NCBI GenBank assembly: GCA_944386375.1
Contig: CALXAW010000067.1
Coordinates: 1-7,323, forward strand
Origin: an uncultured Clostridia bacterium
Lineage (GTDB): Bacteria; Bacillota; Clostridia; TANB77; CAG-508
DNA length: 7,323 nt
Direction: 5' to 3'
The translations under genes were made by a program, and so were the position numbers. Positions 1-6,113 of the stretch are shown here, piece after piece (position 1 is the first letter of the stretch; the number at the start of each line of letters is the position of its first letter). The notes under the pieces are model-generated. The model saw only the letters and a list, made by a program, of their open reading frames with translations, was not told where the DNA came from and ran no database searches.

Positions 1-61
1 TTTGCACGTCGAGGTTTATAATTAATAACAAAATTTGTAGATTGCTGCTTTTTATTTGAAT
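1..61 (+). repeat. Family A hairpin repeat, copy A1 (partial, cut by window edge)
   Basis: Only the right arm and part of the apical loop are in the window. Bases 11-52 align with the right arms of the other copies: GAGGTTTATAA matches A4, and ATTGCTGCTTTT matches A2 and A3. It is more diverged, with TAATTAATAAC replacing TAATAGATAAC, and it has a one-base deletion in the AACGAAAATG stretch. The loop reads CGA where the other copies have UGA. The arm ends against the stop codon of the L6 gene at 62-64, the same placement as the other copies relative to their upstream genes. The left arm should lie beyond the window, between L6 and the next gene (L18 in the usual order), so pairing cannot be tested here. 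Confidence 0.8.
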
Positions 62-598
62 TTATTTACCGGTTTTACCTTCCTTACGCCTAATAACCTC
101 ATCAGCATACTTAATACCTTTACCTCTATATACTTCTGGTGGTCTTTTTGTTCTTATTTCTGCTGCAATTTGACCAACTAGTTCTTTGTCTATACCTTTT
201 ACTATGATTGTATTAGCATTAGGAACATCAAAAGAAATTCCTGCTGGTGCTTTATATATTACATCATGTGAATATCCAAGAACAAGTTTTAAATCATTAC
301 CTTGTTTTTGAACTCTGTAACCAACACCATTGATTTGAAGTTCTTTTGTATATTCTTTTTCGACACCAGTAATCATATTATTAATTAAAGTTCTTGTTAA
401 TCCATGTAAACTTCTGTTAGCAGGCTCGTCATTATGTCTTATAACTTTAATTACATTGCCATCCATTTCTAAAGAAATATTTTTATGTACTTCTCTTTCT
501 AATGTTCCTTTAGGTCCTTTTACAGTAATTTTATGTCCATCTATTTTTACTTCTACATTATCTGGAACTGTAATAGGGCTGTTACCTATTCTTGACAT
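62..598 (-). CDS. rplF: 50S ribosomal protein L6 (uL6)
   Basis: Large-subunit protein that binds 23S rRNA near the sarcin-ricin loop and the base of the L7/L12 stalk, the factor-binding region. The 178-residue product has the usual length and layout: the start MSRIGNSPITVP, two successive L6-type alpha/beta domains (roughly 10-82 and 83-170), and the conserved C-terminal segment with RTKRPPEVYRGKGIKYADE near residues 148-166 followed by a basic tail. The ATG at 596-598 is preceded by AAAAGGAGGAAA, a near-ideal ribosome binding site, 29 bases after the S8 gene ends. It ends in TAA directly against hairpin copy A1. It is the last complete gene in the window; L18 is expected next, to the left. 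Identification is secure. Confidence 0.98.
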   Translation of the reverse strand: MSRIGNSPITVPDNVEVKIDGHKITVKGPKGTLEREVHKNISLEMDGNVIKVIRHNDEPANRSLHGLTRTLINNMITGVEKEYTKELQINGVGYRVQKQGNDLKLVLGYSHDVIYKAPAGISFDVPNANTIIVKGIDKELVGQIAAEIRTKRPPEVYRGKGIKYADEVIRRKEGKTGK

Positions 599-627
599 CT
601 AAATTTCCTCCTTTTACAATATAAATT

Positions 628-1026
628 TTACCAAACGTATGCTAAAACTTCTCCACCTATTCCGGCTTCTCTAGCTTCTTTGTCAGTTTTTAAACCTTTA
701 GAAGTTGAAATTATAGCTATACCTAAACCATTTAGTACTTTTGGTAAATCTTCTTTACCTGCATATACTCTTAATCCTGGTTTGCTTATTCTTTTTATAC
801 CATCAATTACTCTTGTTCCTTTTTCGTCATATTTAAGAGTAATTCTTATAATACCTTGATTTTCATTTTTAATTTCTTCAAAAGCTTTTATATAACCTTC
901 TTTAAATAATATTTCTGCTATAGCAACTTTCATTTTAGAAGCTGGAACATCTACTGTTTTATGTTTGCTGCTATTAGCATTTCTTATTCTGGTTAACATA
1001 TCTGCTATTGGATCAGTTGTATTCAT
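628..1026 (-). CDS. rpsH: 30S ribosomal protein S8 (uS8)
   Basis: Primary 16S rRNA-binding protein that organises the central domain of the small subunit. The 132-residue length is typical. The N-terminal MNTTDPIADMLTRIRNAN is the standard opening, and the C-terminal STSKGLKTDKEAREAGIGGEVLAYVW carries the conserved STSKG turn and GGEVLAYVW end that form the rRNA-binding domain. The ATG is at 1024-1026 and AAAAAGGAGGAAAG lies just upstream. In E. coli S8 represses its own operon by binding mRNA at the L5 start. I see no obvious copy of that structure here, so I do not claim this regulation. The gene is separated from S14 by an unusually long 190-base gap that holds hairpin A2. Identification is secure. 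Confidence 0.98.
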   Translation of the reverse strand: MNTTDPIADMLTRIRNANSSKHKTVDVPASKMKVAIAEILFKEGYIKAFEEIKNENQGIIRITLKYDEKGTRVIDGIKRISKPGLRVYAGKEDLPKVLNGLGIAIISTSKGLKTDKEAREAGIGGEVLAYVW

Positions 1027-1087
1027 TAACTTTCCTCCTTTTTCTATGTATTCAACTCTTTTTTATCAAACTGTTCTCTACATTCCT

Positions 1088-1213
1088 TAATCGAATCAAA
1101 AGTAGTAAGATGTGCATTTTTGTTGGTTGTTGCAAGCCGAAGTCGTACTTGGTATACGATGAGGTTTGCAATAGACAACGAAAATGTGCAGATTGCTGCT
1201 TTTAATTCGATTA
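1088..1213 (+). repeat. Family A long hairpin repeat, copy A2
   Basis: One long imperfect inverted repeat fills most of the S14-S8 gap. Left arm 1098-1138 pairs with right arm 1163-1203. Of 41 positions, I count 30 Watson-Crick pairs, 8 G-U pairs and 3 purine-purine mismatches, two of them a tandem GA/GA at 1109-1110. The outer stem continues as AATCGAAT (from 1089) against ATTCGATT (ending 1212). The apical part is CC-GAAG-UCGUAC ... UACGA-UGA-GG. Because the wobbles are G-U only when read on the plus strand, the structure favours plus-strand RNA or single-stranded DNA, antisense to the operon. The base of the stem is 3 bases from the S14 stop codon. The core is identical to A3 except at 1154. 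Confidence 0.93.
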
Positions 1214-1216
1214 TAT

Positions 1217-1402
1217 CTACCAGCTTGATTTCTTAACCCCCGGAATCTCACCTCTATGTGCTAACTCTCTGAAACACACACGGCAAATTCCATATTTTCT
1301 AATGTAAGCATGTGGTCTACCACATAATTTACATCTATTGTATTCTCTTGTTTTATATTTTTGTGGTCTTTGTTGTTTAACCTTCATTGCTTTTTTAGCC
1401 AT
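1217..1402 (-). CDS. rpsN: 30S ribosomal protein S14, zinc-binding short type (uS14)
   Basis: Small-subunit head protein that contacts 16S rRNA near S3 and S10. At 61 residues it is the short type, usually called rpsZ or rpsN1, rather than the roughly 100-residue zinc-free form. Four cysteines at 24, 27, 40 and 43 (CKLC and CRVC) form the zinc ribbon. The ending RELAHRGEIPGVKKSSW is the standard C terminus of this type. The ATG at 1400-1402 follows an AAAGGAGAA ribosome binding site, 24 bases after the L5 gene, and the gene ends in TAG. Firmicutes often carry a second, zinc-independent S14 elsewhere that replaces it under zinc limitation; whether this genome does cannot be seen here. Confidence 0.98.
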   Translation of the reverse strand: MAKKAMKVKQQRPQKYKTREYNRCKLCGRPHAYIRKYGICRVCFRELAHRGEIPGVKKSSW

Positions 1403-1426
1403 GGTTTTCTCCTTTCATATAAAAAA

Positions 1427-1966
1427 TTAATTTTTAAAAGGCATTCCTAATAGTGTAAGAAGTTCTTTAGCTTCTTCGTCAGTTTTTGCTGTTGTTACAA
1501 ATATAATATCCATACCTCTTAATTTATCAACTTTATCATATTCTATTTCTGGGAATATTAATTGTTCTTTTACACCCATAGAATAATTTCCTCTTCCATC
1601 AAAAGAATTAGCTGATACACCTCTAAAATCTCTTACTCTTGGAAGCGCAACATTTATTAGTTTATATGCAAAGTCATACATTTTGTCTTTTCTTAATGTT
1701 ACTTTACAACCAATGTTTACTCCCTCTCTTAATTTAAAAGCTGCAATTGATTTTCTTGCTTTTGTAACTATTGGTCTTTGACCTGTTATTTGAGCTAAAT
1801 CATTCATTGCATTTTCAAGAGATTTTGGATTATCTTTTATATCTCCTAAACCTATGTTTATAACGATTTTATCAATTTTTGGAACTTCCATAATAGATTT
1901 GTATCCAAATTTTTTCATTAATGCTGGAACTACTTCTTTTTCATATTGTTCTCTTAATTTTTCCAT
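1427..1966 (-). CDS. rplE: 50S ribosomal protein L5 (uL5)
   Basis: Large-subunit protein that binds 5S rRNA in the central protuberance and contacts the P-site tRNA. The 179 residues match the family length. Recognisable blocks are the N-terminal LREQYEKEVVPALMKKFGY, the KIVINIGLGD strand near 33-42, the ITGQRP and KARKSIAAFKLREG region near 60-82 that is typical of the family, VRDFRGVSANSFDGRGNY near 111-128, and the end LLTLLGMPFKN. The ATG is at 1964-1966. An AAAGGAGG site lies about 11 bases upstream, slightly farther than usual, in the 25-base gap after L24. Nothing is missing or disrupted. Confidence 0.98.
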   Translation of the reverse strand: MEKLREQYEKEVVPALMKKFGYKSIMEVPKIDKIVINIGLGDIKDNPKSLENAMNDLAQITGQRPIVTKARKSIAAFKLREGVNIGCKVTLRKDKMYDFAYKLINVALPRVRDFRGVSANSFDGRGNYSMGVKEQLIFPEIEYDKVDKLRGMDIIFVTTAKTDEEAKELLTLLGMPFKN

Positions 1967-1991
1967 TATAGATTAATCCTCCTTTCAAATA

Positions 1992-2300
1992 CTATTTTAA
2001 TTTTGCACCACATTTTTTACAAACGCGAACTTTTTTATTTTCTTCTATTTGATATCCTATTCTAGTTGGTTTGTTGCATTTTGGACATACAACATTTACT
2101 TTAGCACTAGGAATTGCACATTCTATAGAAATAATTCCACCTTCGTCTCCTTGTTTTCTTGGTTTTACATGTTTTTTTCTTACATTAATTCCTTTTGCTA
2201 TTATTTTATCTTGTTTTGGAATAACTTCTAAAACTTCGCCTGTTTTTCCTTTATCATTTCCTGCTAAAACTTGAACAGTATCACCTTTTTTTATTTTCAT
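1992..2300 (-). CDS. rplX: 50S ribosomal protein L24 (uL24)
   Basis: Assembly-initiating protein that binds the 5' end of 23S rRNA and sits close to the exit of the peptide tunnel. The 102 residues start with a KOW domain (about 2-30: KIKKGDTVQVLAGNDKGKTGEV written in part). A basic stretch with KKHVKPRKQGDEGGI follows near 42-56. The C terminus has four cysteines at 72, 75, 94 and 97 (CPKC and CKKC) that can bind zinc, a variant common in Firmicutes. The ATG is preceded by AGGAGG at a spacing of about 10. A 214-base gap with hairpin A3 separates it from L14 upstream, whereas L5 follows closely. Identification is secure. Confidence 0.98.
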   Translation of the reverse strand: MKIKKGDTVQVLAGNDKGKTGEVLEVIPKQDKIIAKGINVRKKHVKPRKQGDEGGIISIECAIPSAKVNVVCPKCNKPTRIGYQIEENKKVRVCKKCGAKLK

Positions 2301-2352
2301 TTAGGATTATCCTCCTTTTCTACAAATTTAATATTTTGACTTTTTCTCTCTC

Positions 2353-2397
2353 CCTGAACAAATTAAATTACTCTCTACTTTTCCTGAACGAATTAAA
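2353..2397. repeat. 15-base direct repeat, period 30, at the left foot of A3
   Basis: CCTGAACAAATTAAA at 2353-2367 recurs with a single A-to-G difference at 2383-2397, exactly 30 bases away. The second copy forms the left outer stem of hairpin A3. The unit therefore looks like a local duplication of the foot of the hairpin, by slippage or during insertion. Either copy could pair with part of the right foot. Confidence 0.7.
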
Positions 2398-2509
2398 AGT
2401 AGTAAGATGTGCATTTTTGTTGGTTGTTGCAAGCCGAAGTCGTACTTGGTGTACGATGAGGTTTGCAATAGACAACGAAAATGTGCAGATTGCTGCTTTT
2501 GGTCCGTTC
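2386..2509 (+). repeat. Family A long hairpin repeat, copy A3
   Basis: This copy lies between the L14 stop and the L24 ribosome binding site. Core 2395-2500 is identical to A2 core 1098-1203 except for G at 2451 (A at 1154 in A2). Here the apical stem UCGUAC/GUACGA is fully paired. The outer stem is GAACGAATT (2386-2394) against GGTCCGTTC (2501-2509), which pairs on the plus strand with two G-U pairs and one A-C mismatch. That right foot is unlike the A2 foot, yet remains complementary to its own left side. Sequence similarity to A2 also extends leftward to about 2372 (TCTCTAC, at the same offset from the core in both copies). The stem base is 5 bases from the L14 stop codon. No coding role is evident. 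Confidence 0.93.
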
Positions 2510-2514
2510 TAATA

Positions 2515-2883
2515 TTATAATACTTCTGGGGCAAGAGAAAGAATCTTCATATATTCCTTATCTCTTAATTCTCTTGCAACTGGTCCGAAGATACGTGTAC
2601 CTCTTGGTGTACCATCTTCTTTTATTATTACAGCTGCATTTTCATCAAATTTTATATATGAACCATCTGGTCTTCTTAATCCTCTTTTTGTTCTTACTAT
2701 TACTGCTTTTACAACGTCACCTTTTTTTACAACGCCACCTGGTGTTGCAGATTTAACAGAAGCAACTATTACATCTCCTATGTTAGATGTTTTTCTGTAT
2801 GAACCACCTAAACATCTTATACACATTATTTCTTTAGCACCTGTATTATCTGCTACTTTTAGGATTGTCTGTTGTTGTACCAT
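2515..2883 (-). CDS. rplN: 50S ribosomal protein L14 (uL14)
   Basis: Large-subunit interface protein that contacts 23S rRNA, takes part in an intersubunit bridge, and is the docking site of the silencing factor RsfS in bacteria. The 122-residue length is exactly typical. The sequence is colinear with the family: MVQQQTILKVADNTGAKE at the start, GDVIVASVK near 36-44, VVKAVIVRTKRGLRRPDGSYIKFDENAAVII in the middle, and GTRIFGPVARELR followed by IxSLAPEVL at the end. The ATG follows AAAGGAGGAG, 17 bases after S17. The TAA stop is followed at once by hairpin A3. Identification is secure. Confidence 0.98.
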   Translation of the reverse strand: MVQQQTILKVADNTGAKEIMCIRCLGGSYRKTSNIGDVIVASVKSATPGGVVKKGDVVKAVIVRTKRGLRRPDGSYIKFDENAAVIIKEDGTPRGTRIFGPVARELRDKEYMKILSLAPEVL

Positions 2884-2900
2884 TATAGGCTCCTCCTTTC

Positions 2901-3164
2901 TTATTTAACTATAGCTTTTTCTAAAACTTCGACAACTCTCCATCTTTTGTCTTTAGAAAGTGGTCTTGTTTCCATTACTTTTACTTTATCTCCAATTTGG
3001 CATACATTTTCTTCGTCATGAGCTTTTAGTTTGTACGTTCTTTTTACTGTTTTACCATACATTTTATGACTAACACTTGTTTGAACTTCTACTACTACTG
3101 TTTTATCCATTTTGTTTGATTTAACAATGCCAATCATAACTTTACGAAGATTTCTTTCTTCCAT
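2901..3164 (-). CDS. rpsQ: 30S ribosomal protein S17 (uS17)
   Basis: Small-subunit primary binding protein with an OB fold that holds helices of the 5' domain of 16S rRNA. The 87 residues match the bacterial length. Diagnostic features are the opening MEERNLRKVMIGIVKSNKMDKT, the basic KMYGKTVKRTYKLKAHDEEN segment near 34-53, and the IGDKVKVMETRPLSKDKRWRV block near 57-77, where METRPLSKxKRWR is the family signature. The ATG is preceded by GGAAAGGAGAAA. It sits in the standard place between L29 and L14, with gaps of 20 and 17 bases. Nothing unusual is seen. Confidence 0.98.
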   Translation of the reverse strand: MEERNLRKVMIGIVKSNKMDKTVVVEVQTSVSHKMYGKTVKRTYKLKAHDEENVCQIGDKVKVMETRPLSKDKRWRVVEVLEKAIVK

Positions 3165-3184
3165 TTAGATTTCTCCTTTCCGAC

Positions 3185-3391
3185 TTAAGCTTTTTTATTT
3201 TCAAGTAATTTTCTTTCTGTTAATATTGTATTTATTTTAGCTATATCTCTTTTTACTTCTTTTATTTTCATTGGATTATCTAATCCATTTGTAGCTAAAC
3301 TAAATTTTAATTTAAATAATTCTGTTTTTAGTTCACCTAACTCTTTTTCTAATTCTGGTGAAGACATTTCTCTTAATTTATTTATCTTCAT
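3185..3391 (-). CDS. rpmC: 50S ribosomal protein L29 (uL29)
   Basis: Small two-helix protein beside L23 at the peptide tunnel exit. I choose the ATG at 3389-3391, which gives a 68-residue protein beginning MKINKLREMSSPELEKEL, the usual start for the family. AAGGTGG lies 9 bases upstream of this ATG. A GTG at 3398-3400 would add three residues (MIL) but sits right against that ribosome binding site, so I reject it. The coiled helical hairpin is clear: EKELGELKTELFKLKFSLA, then a turn near GLDNP, then IKEVKRDIAKINTILTERK. Its start overlaps the end of the L16 gene by 14 bases, which suggests coupled translation. Confidence 0.96.
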   Translation of the reverse strand: MKINKLREMSSPELEKELGELKTELFKLKFSLATNGLDNPMKIKEVKRDIAKINTILTERKLLENKKA

Positions 3392-3824
3392 CAATATCAC
3401 CCACCTTGCTTTCAGTTTCTCTAGCTATAATTTTTGTTCTAACAGATAATTTATTCATTGCTAGGCGTAAAGCTTCTCTTGCTACATTTTCTGGTACTCC
3501 TGCTATTTCAAACATTACTCTTCCTGGTTTTACTACTGCTACCCATTTTTCTGGTGCACCTTTACCTTTACCCATACGAGTTCCGATTGGTTTTGAAGTA
3601 ATTGGTTTGTCTGGGAATATTTTTATCCAAACTTTACCATTTCTTTTTACATAACGAGTCATTGCAACACGGGCAGCTTCTATTTGATTTCCTGTAATCC
3701 AGCCACCTGTTACAGCTTGTATTCCATATTCTCCATCTGTAACTTTATTTCCTCTTGTTGCTTTTCCTCTCATTCTACCTTTTTGCATTTTTCTATATTT
3801 TGTTCTTTTTGGCATTAATGGCAT
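3378..3824 (-). CDS. rplP: 50S ribosomal protein L16 (uL16)
   Basis: Large-subunit protein near the peptidyl transferase centre that helps position the A-site tRNA and is added late in assembly. It contains the family blocks PKRTKYRKMQKGRMRGKATRG at the N terminus, RYVKRNGKVWIKIFPDKP, KPIGTRMGKGKGAPEKWVAVVKPGRVMFE, and the helix EVAREAL-like ENVAREALRLAMNKL. Two ATGs are possible. The one at 3822-3824 gives 148 residues (MPLMPK...) and has AGGAGG 9 bases upstream. The one at 3813-3815 gives the more standard 145 residues (MPK...) but is 18 bases from that site. I favour the first from spacing. The first overlaps the S3 TAA stop by one base (TAATG), a coupling arrangement. Confidence 0.97.
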   Translation of the reverse strand: MPLMPKRTKYRKMQKGRMRGKATRGNKVTDGEYGIQAVTGGWITGNQIEAARVAMTRYVKRNGKVWIKIFPDKPITSKPIGTRMGKGKGAPEKWVAVVKPGRVMFEIAGVPENVAREALRLAMNKLSVRTKIIARETESKVGDIDEDK

Positions 3825-4483
3825 TATCTGTCTCCTCCTTCCGCTACAGGTTTTTCTGGAAGAATCTCTCCTTTATATATCCAAACTTTAACACCTATTT
3901 TTCCATATGTTGTGTCTGCTTCTGCAAATCCATAATCTATGTCTGCTCTTAAAGTTTGTAAAGGAATATTTCCTTCTTTGTAGAATTCTGTTCTTGCCAT
4001 GTCGGCTCCACCTAATCTTCCAGATACTGAAGTTTTAATACCTTTTGCACCTGATTTTATTGCTTTTTGCATACATTGTTTCATAGCTCTTCTAAAAGAA
4101 ATTCTTCTTTCTAATTGTCCTGCAATATTTTCAGCTACTAATTGTGCATCTGTATCTATATTTTTAACTTCAACTATATTTAGGTTTACATCTTTTCCTA
4201 TCATTTTTGCAATTTCTGCTTTTAAACTTTCTGCTCCTGCTCCACCTTTTCCAATTACTATTCCAGGTTTAGCAGTAAAAACATTTATTTTAACAAATTT
4301 TGCTGTTCTTTCAATCTCTATTTTAGAAATTCCAGCAGCATATAATTTTTTCTTTAGAAATTTACGGATTTTTTGATCTTCTACCAAATAATCGGCAAAA
4401 TTTCTAGAATCTGCGTACCATTTAGATGACCAGTCTTTAATTATACCTATTCTGGCACCTGTTGGATGTACTTTTTGTCCCAT
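3824..4483 (-). CDS. rpsC: 30S ribosomal protein S3 (uS3)
   Basis: Small-subunit protein at the mRNA entry channel; together with S4 and S5 it contributes to unwinding mRNA. The 219 residues have the standard order: MGQKVHPTGARIGI at the N terminus, a KH domain with the GxxG-type loop in VIGKGG (76-81), and a C-terminal domain with the conserved SGRLGGADMARTEFYKEGNIPLQTLRADIDY block and the GVKVWIYKGE strand. The ATG at 4481-4483 follows AAGGAGG, which is located inside the last codons of L22; only 4 bases separate the two genes. Its stop overlaps the L16 start. Identification is secure. Confidence 0.98.
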   Translation of the reverse strand: MGQKVHPTGARIGIIKDWSSKWYADSRNFADYLVEDQKIRKFLKKKLYAAGISKIEIERTAKFVKINVFTAKPGIVIGKGGAGAESLKAEIAKMIGKDVNLNIVEVKNIDTDAQLVAENIAGQLERRISFRRAMKQCMQKAIKSGAKGIKTSVSGRLGGADMARTEFYKEGNIPLQTLRADIDYGFAEADTTYGKIGVKVWIYKGEILPEKPVAEGGDR

Positions 4484-4487
4484 TATA

Positions 4488-4844
4488 TTAAACCTCCTTC
4501 TCTTTAAGCACTATTGTTATGTGACTTGTTCTTTTTCTAATTCTAACTGCTGAACCTTTTGCAGCAGGTCTTATTCTTTTTAGTGTTGGTCCTTGATTTG
4601 CATAAATCTCAGCAACATATAAATCTTGTTGTTTCATTTGATGGTTATTTTCAGCATTTGCAATTGCTGAGTTTAGTAATTTTTCAATTATTTCTGAAGA
4701 AGCTTTTGGTGTAAATTTTACTATAGCTAAAGCTTCTGTTACATCTTTACCTCTTATTAAATCTGCAACAATTTTTACTTTTCTAGGTGATATTCTTGCA
4801 AATTTAAGAGTTGCTCTTGCTTCTTGAACTACTGTTTCTTCCAC
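4488..4844 (-). CDS. rplV: 50S ribosomal protein L22 (uL22)
   Basis: Protein that binds all 23S rRNA domains and sends a long beta-hairpin into the peptide exit tunnel; in many bacteria changes in this hairpin alter macrolide response. The 118 residues include ARISPRKVKIVADLIRGK (16-33), the helical SSEIIEKLLNSAIANAENN segment, and the extended hairpin YANQGPTLKRIRPAAKGSAVRIRKRTSHI (about 81-109) with no insertion or deletion visible. Translation starts at GTG (4842-4844), the only non-ATG start I accept among the complete genes here. AAGGAGGG upstream at good spacing supports it, and no ATG follows nearby in the conserved region. S19 ends 25 bases before it and S3 starts 4 bases after. Confidence 0.97.
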   Translation of the reverse strand: MEETVVQEARATLKFARISPRKVKIVADLIRGKDVTEALAIVKFTPKASSEIIEKLLNSAIANAENNHQMKQQDLYVAEIYANQGPTLKRIRPAAKGSAVRIRKRTSHITIVLKEKEV

Positions 4845-4869
4845 GGACTTTCCCTCCTTAAATTATTCT

Positions 4870-5148
4870 CTATTTTACTTTTGATGTTTTTTCTCCTGCA
4901 TGACCTTTAAATGTTCTTGTAGGAGCAAACTCACCTAATTTATGTCCAACCATTTCTTCTGATATATAAATTGGAACGTGTTTTCTTCCATCATGAACTG
5001 CTATTGTATGTCCTATCATTTGTGGATATATTGTTGAAGCTCTTGACCATGTTTTAAGAACTTCTTTTTTTCCTGTCTCATTCATAGCTTCAACTCTTTT
5101 TAGTAGCTTTTCTGCTACAAAAGGTTTCTTTTTACTTGATCTTGACAT
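4870..5148 (-). CDS. rpsS: 30S ribosomal protein S19 (uS19)
   Basis: Protein of the small-subunit head, at the intersubunit bridge region close to the A and P sites, complexed with S13. The 92 residues are the standard length. It opens with MSRSSKKKPFV, has KTWSRASTIYPQMIGHTIAVHDGRKHVPIYISEEMVGHKLGEF as its core (the family's most conserved stretch), and ends APTRTFKGHAG followed by a basic tail. The ATG is at 5146-5148, 5 bases after L2. Its AGGAGG site lies within the last codons of L2 (the KRRK end), so L2 and S19 translation are physically linked. Identification is secure. Confidence 0.98.
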   Translation of the reverse strand: MSRSSKKKPFVAEKLLKRVEAMNETGKKEVLKTWSRASTIYPQMIGHTIAVHDGRKHVPIYISEEMVGHKLGEFAPTRTFKGHAGEKTSKVK

Positions 5149-5153
5149 AAGCT

Positions 5154-5975
5154 CTATTTCCTCCTCTTAACAATAAATTTATTAGATAATTTCTTTTTGT
5201 TTCTTGTTTTATAACCAAGAGCTGGTTTACCCCAAGGTGTCATTGGTCCAGTATGTCCTATTGGAGCTCTACCTTCACCACCACCATGTGGGTGATCTAC
5301 TGGGTTCATAACAGAACCTCTAACTGTTGGTCTAATACCCATATGTCTTTTTCTTCCTGCTTTACCTATTTTCATATTTGAATGTTCTGCATTTCCTATT
5401 GTTCCTATAGTTGCTCTACATACAGAAAGTATTAATCTCATTTCTCCTGATGGAAGTCTAACATGCGCATATTTTCCTTCTTTAGCCATAAGTTGTGCAC
5501 TTTGACCTGCACCTCTTACTAATTTTCCACCTTGACCTGGATTTAACTCTATATTATGAATTAATGTACCAACTGGAATGCTGCTTATAGGCATACAATT
5601 TCCTACTTTTATATCTACATTTTCTCCTGATACTACTTTGTCTCCGTCTGTTAATCCTTGTGGTGCTAAAATATATGCTTTTTCTCCATCAGCATATTCT
5701 ATTAATGCTATATTTGCGCTTCTGTTTGGATCATATTCTATTCCAATTACAGTTGCTTCCATATTATCTTTTCTACGTTTAAAATCTATAATTCTATATT
5801 TTTGTCTATTACCTCCACCTTGATGTCTAACAGTTATTCTACCATATGAATTTCTACCAGCATGTTTTTTCTTTTTTGCAAGTAGAGATTTTTCTGGTGT
5901 CTTTTTTGTTATTTCTGCAAAATCTGATACTGTCATGTTTCTTCTTGATGGGGTGTATGGTTTGAAGTGTTTCAT
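5154..5975 (-). CDS. rplB: 50S ribosomal protein L2 (uL2)
   Basis: One of the largest and most conserved 23S rRNA-binding proteins, needed for subunit association and close to the peptidyl transferase centre. The 273 residues run from MKHFKPYTPSRRNMTV, through the OB-fold half (GGGNRQKYRIIDFKRRK) and the SH3-like half, to the conserved C-terminal NPVDHPHGGGEGR. The HPHGGG segment at 228-233 contains the histidine matching the well-studied His229 of E. coli. PWGKPALGYKTR and a KRRK tail follow. The ATG is preceded by AGGAAGGAGA. Unusually, hairpin B ends only a few bases upstream of this site, and the gene is 387 bases from L23, where these genes are normally adjacent. Confidence 0.98.
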   Translation of the reverse strand: MKHFKPYTPSRRNMTVSDFAEITKKTPEKSLLAKKKKHAGRNSYGRITVRHQGGGNRQKYRIIDFKRRKDNMEATVIGIEYDPNRSANIALIEYADGEKAYILAPQGLTDGDKVVSGENVDIKVGNCMPISSIPVGTLIHNIELNPGQGGKLVRGAGQSAQLMAKEGKYAHVRLPSGEMRLILSVCRATIGTIGNAEHSNMKIGKAGRKRHMGIRPTVRGSVMNPVDHPHGGGEGRAPIGHTGPMTPWGKPALGYKTRNKKKLSNKFIVKRRK

Positions 5976-5979
5976 TTTC

Positions 5980-5990
5980 TCTCTCCTTCC
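5980..5990 (-). promoter_or_regulatory. rplB ribosome binding site abutting hairpin B
   Basis: On the minus strand the purine run GAGGAAGGAGAGAG lies just upstream of the L2 ATG. The outer stem of hairpin B ends at 5993, only about 2 bases from this run. If the hairpin forms in the mRNA it stops at the edge of the site rather than covering it, so it could affect ribosome access or leave the site open. This is inference from position. Confidence 0.6.
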
Positions 5991-5992
5991 TC

Positions 5993-6113
5993 GGATTTAT
6001 GAAAAACTTCGTCTTGCGTTGTTAAAATTTTATTCAAAAATGCTCATGTACAACACGTACACTCCGCTTTTTTCATAAAATTTTGCCTAGCAATACTCGT
6101 TTTTGATAAATCC
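5993..6113 (-). repeat. Family B long hairpin repeat
   Basis: An imperfect inverted repeat of 121 bases. The outer stem GGATTTATGAAAAAC (5993-6007) pairs with GTTTTTGATAAATCC (6099-6113), with one mismatch in 15. An asymmetric internal region containing TTGC/GCAA follows. Then AAAATTTTAT (6024-6033) pairs with ATAAAATTTT (6075-6084), and an A5/T5 stem comes next. The apex at 6042-6067 reads on the minus strand GC-GGAG-UGUAC-GUGUU-GUACA-UGA-GC, which is the same module as the apex of family A. By that shared module it is oriented with the operon, so it would fold in the ribosomal mRNA just ahead of L2. Only one copy is in the window. I have a vague recollection of similar sequences in other Clostridia but cannot verify it. 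Confidence 0.88.

Noticed and set aside
1008..1205. A plus-strand open frame through A2 giving a cysteine-rich peptide (MCIFVGCCKPKSYLVYDEV...), with related frames through A3 and A4
   Set aside because: There is no ribosome binding site before the ATG. The frame stops early in A4, and also stops early in A1, and the Cys-to-Tyr differences in A4 coincide with compensatory stem changes. The similarity is explained by the repeat's structure.
1089..1212. Family A hairpins as ordinary rho-independent terminators
   Set aside because: They are far longer than a terminator stem, the T run is inside the stem, they sit in the middle of an essential operon, and their strand bias points to the opposite strand.
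2328..2534. Minus-strand open frame across A3
   Set aside because: It covers the repeat and the L14 end in the wrong frame, has no recognisable protein features, and is not kept in other copies.
2481..2756. Plus-strand leucine-rich open frame opposite L14
   Set aside because: It is the antisense shadow of rplN; the low-complexity leucine content comes from AT-rich codons on the other strand.
3392..3400. GTG at 3398-3400 as the L29 start
   Set aside because: It abuts the ribosome binding site AAGGTGG; the ATG at 3389-3391 is at proper spacing and gives the usual N terminus.
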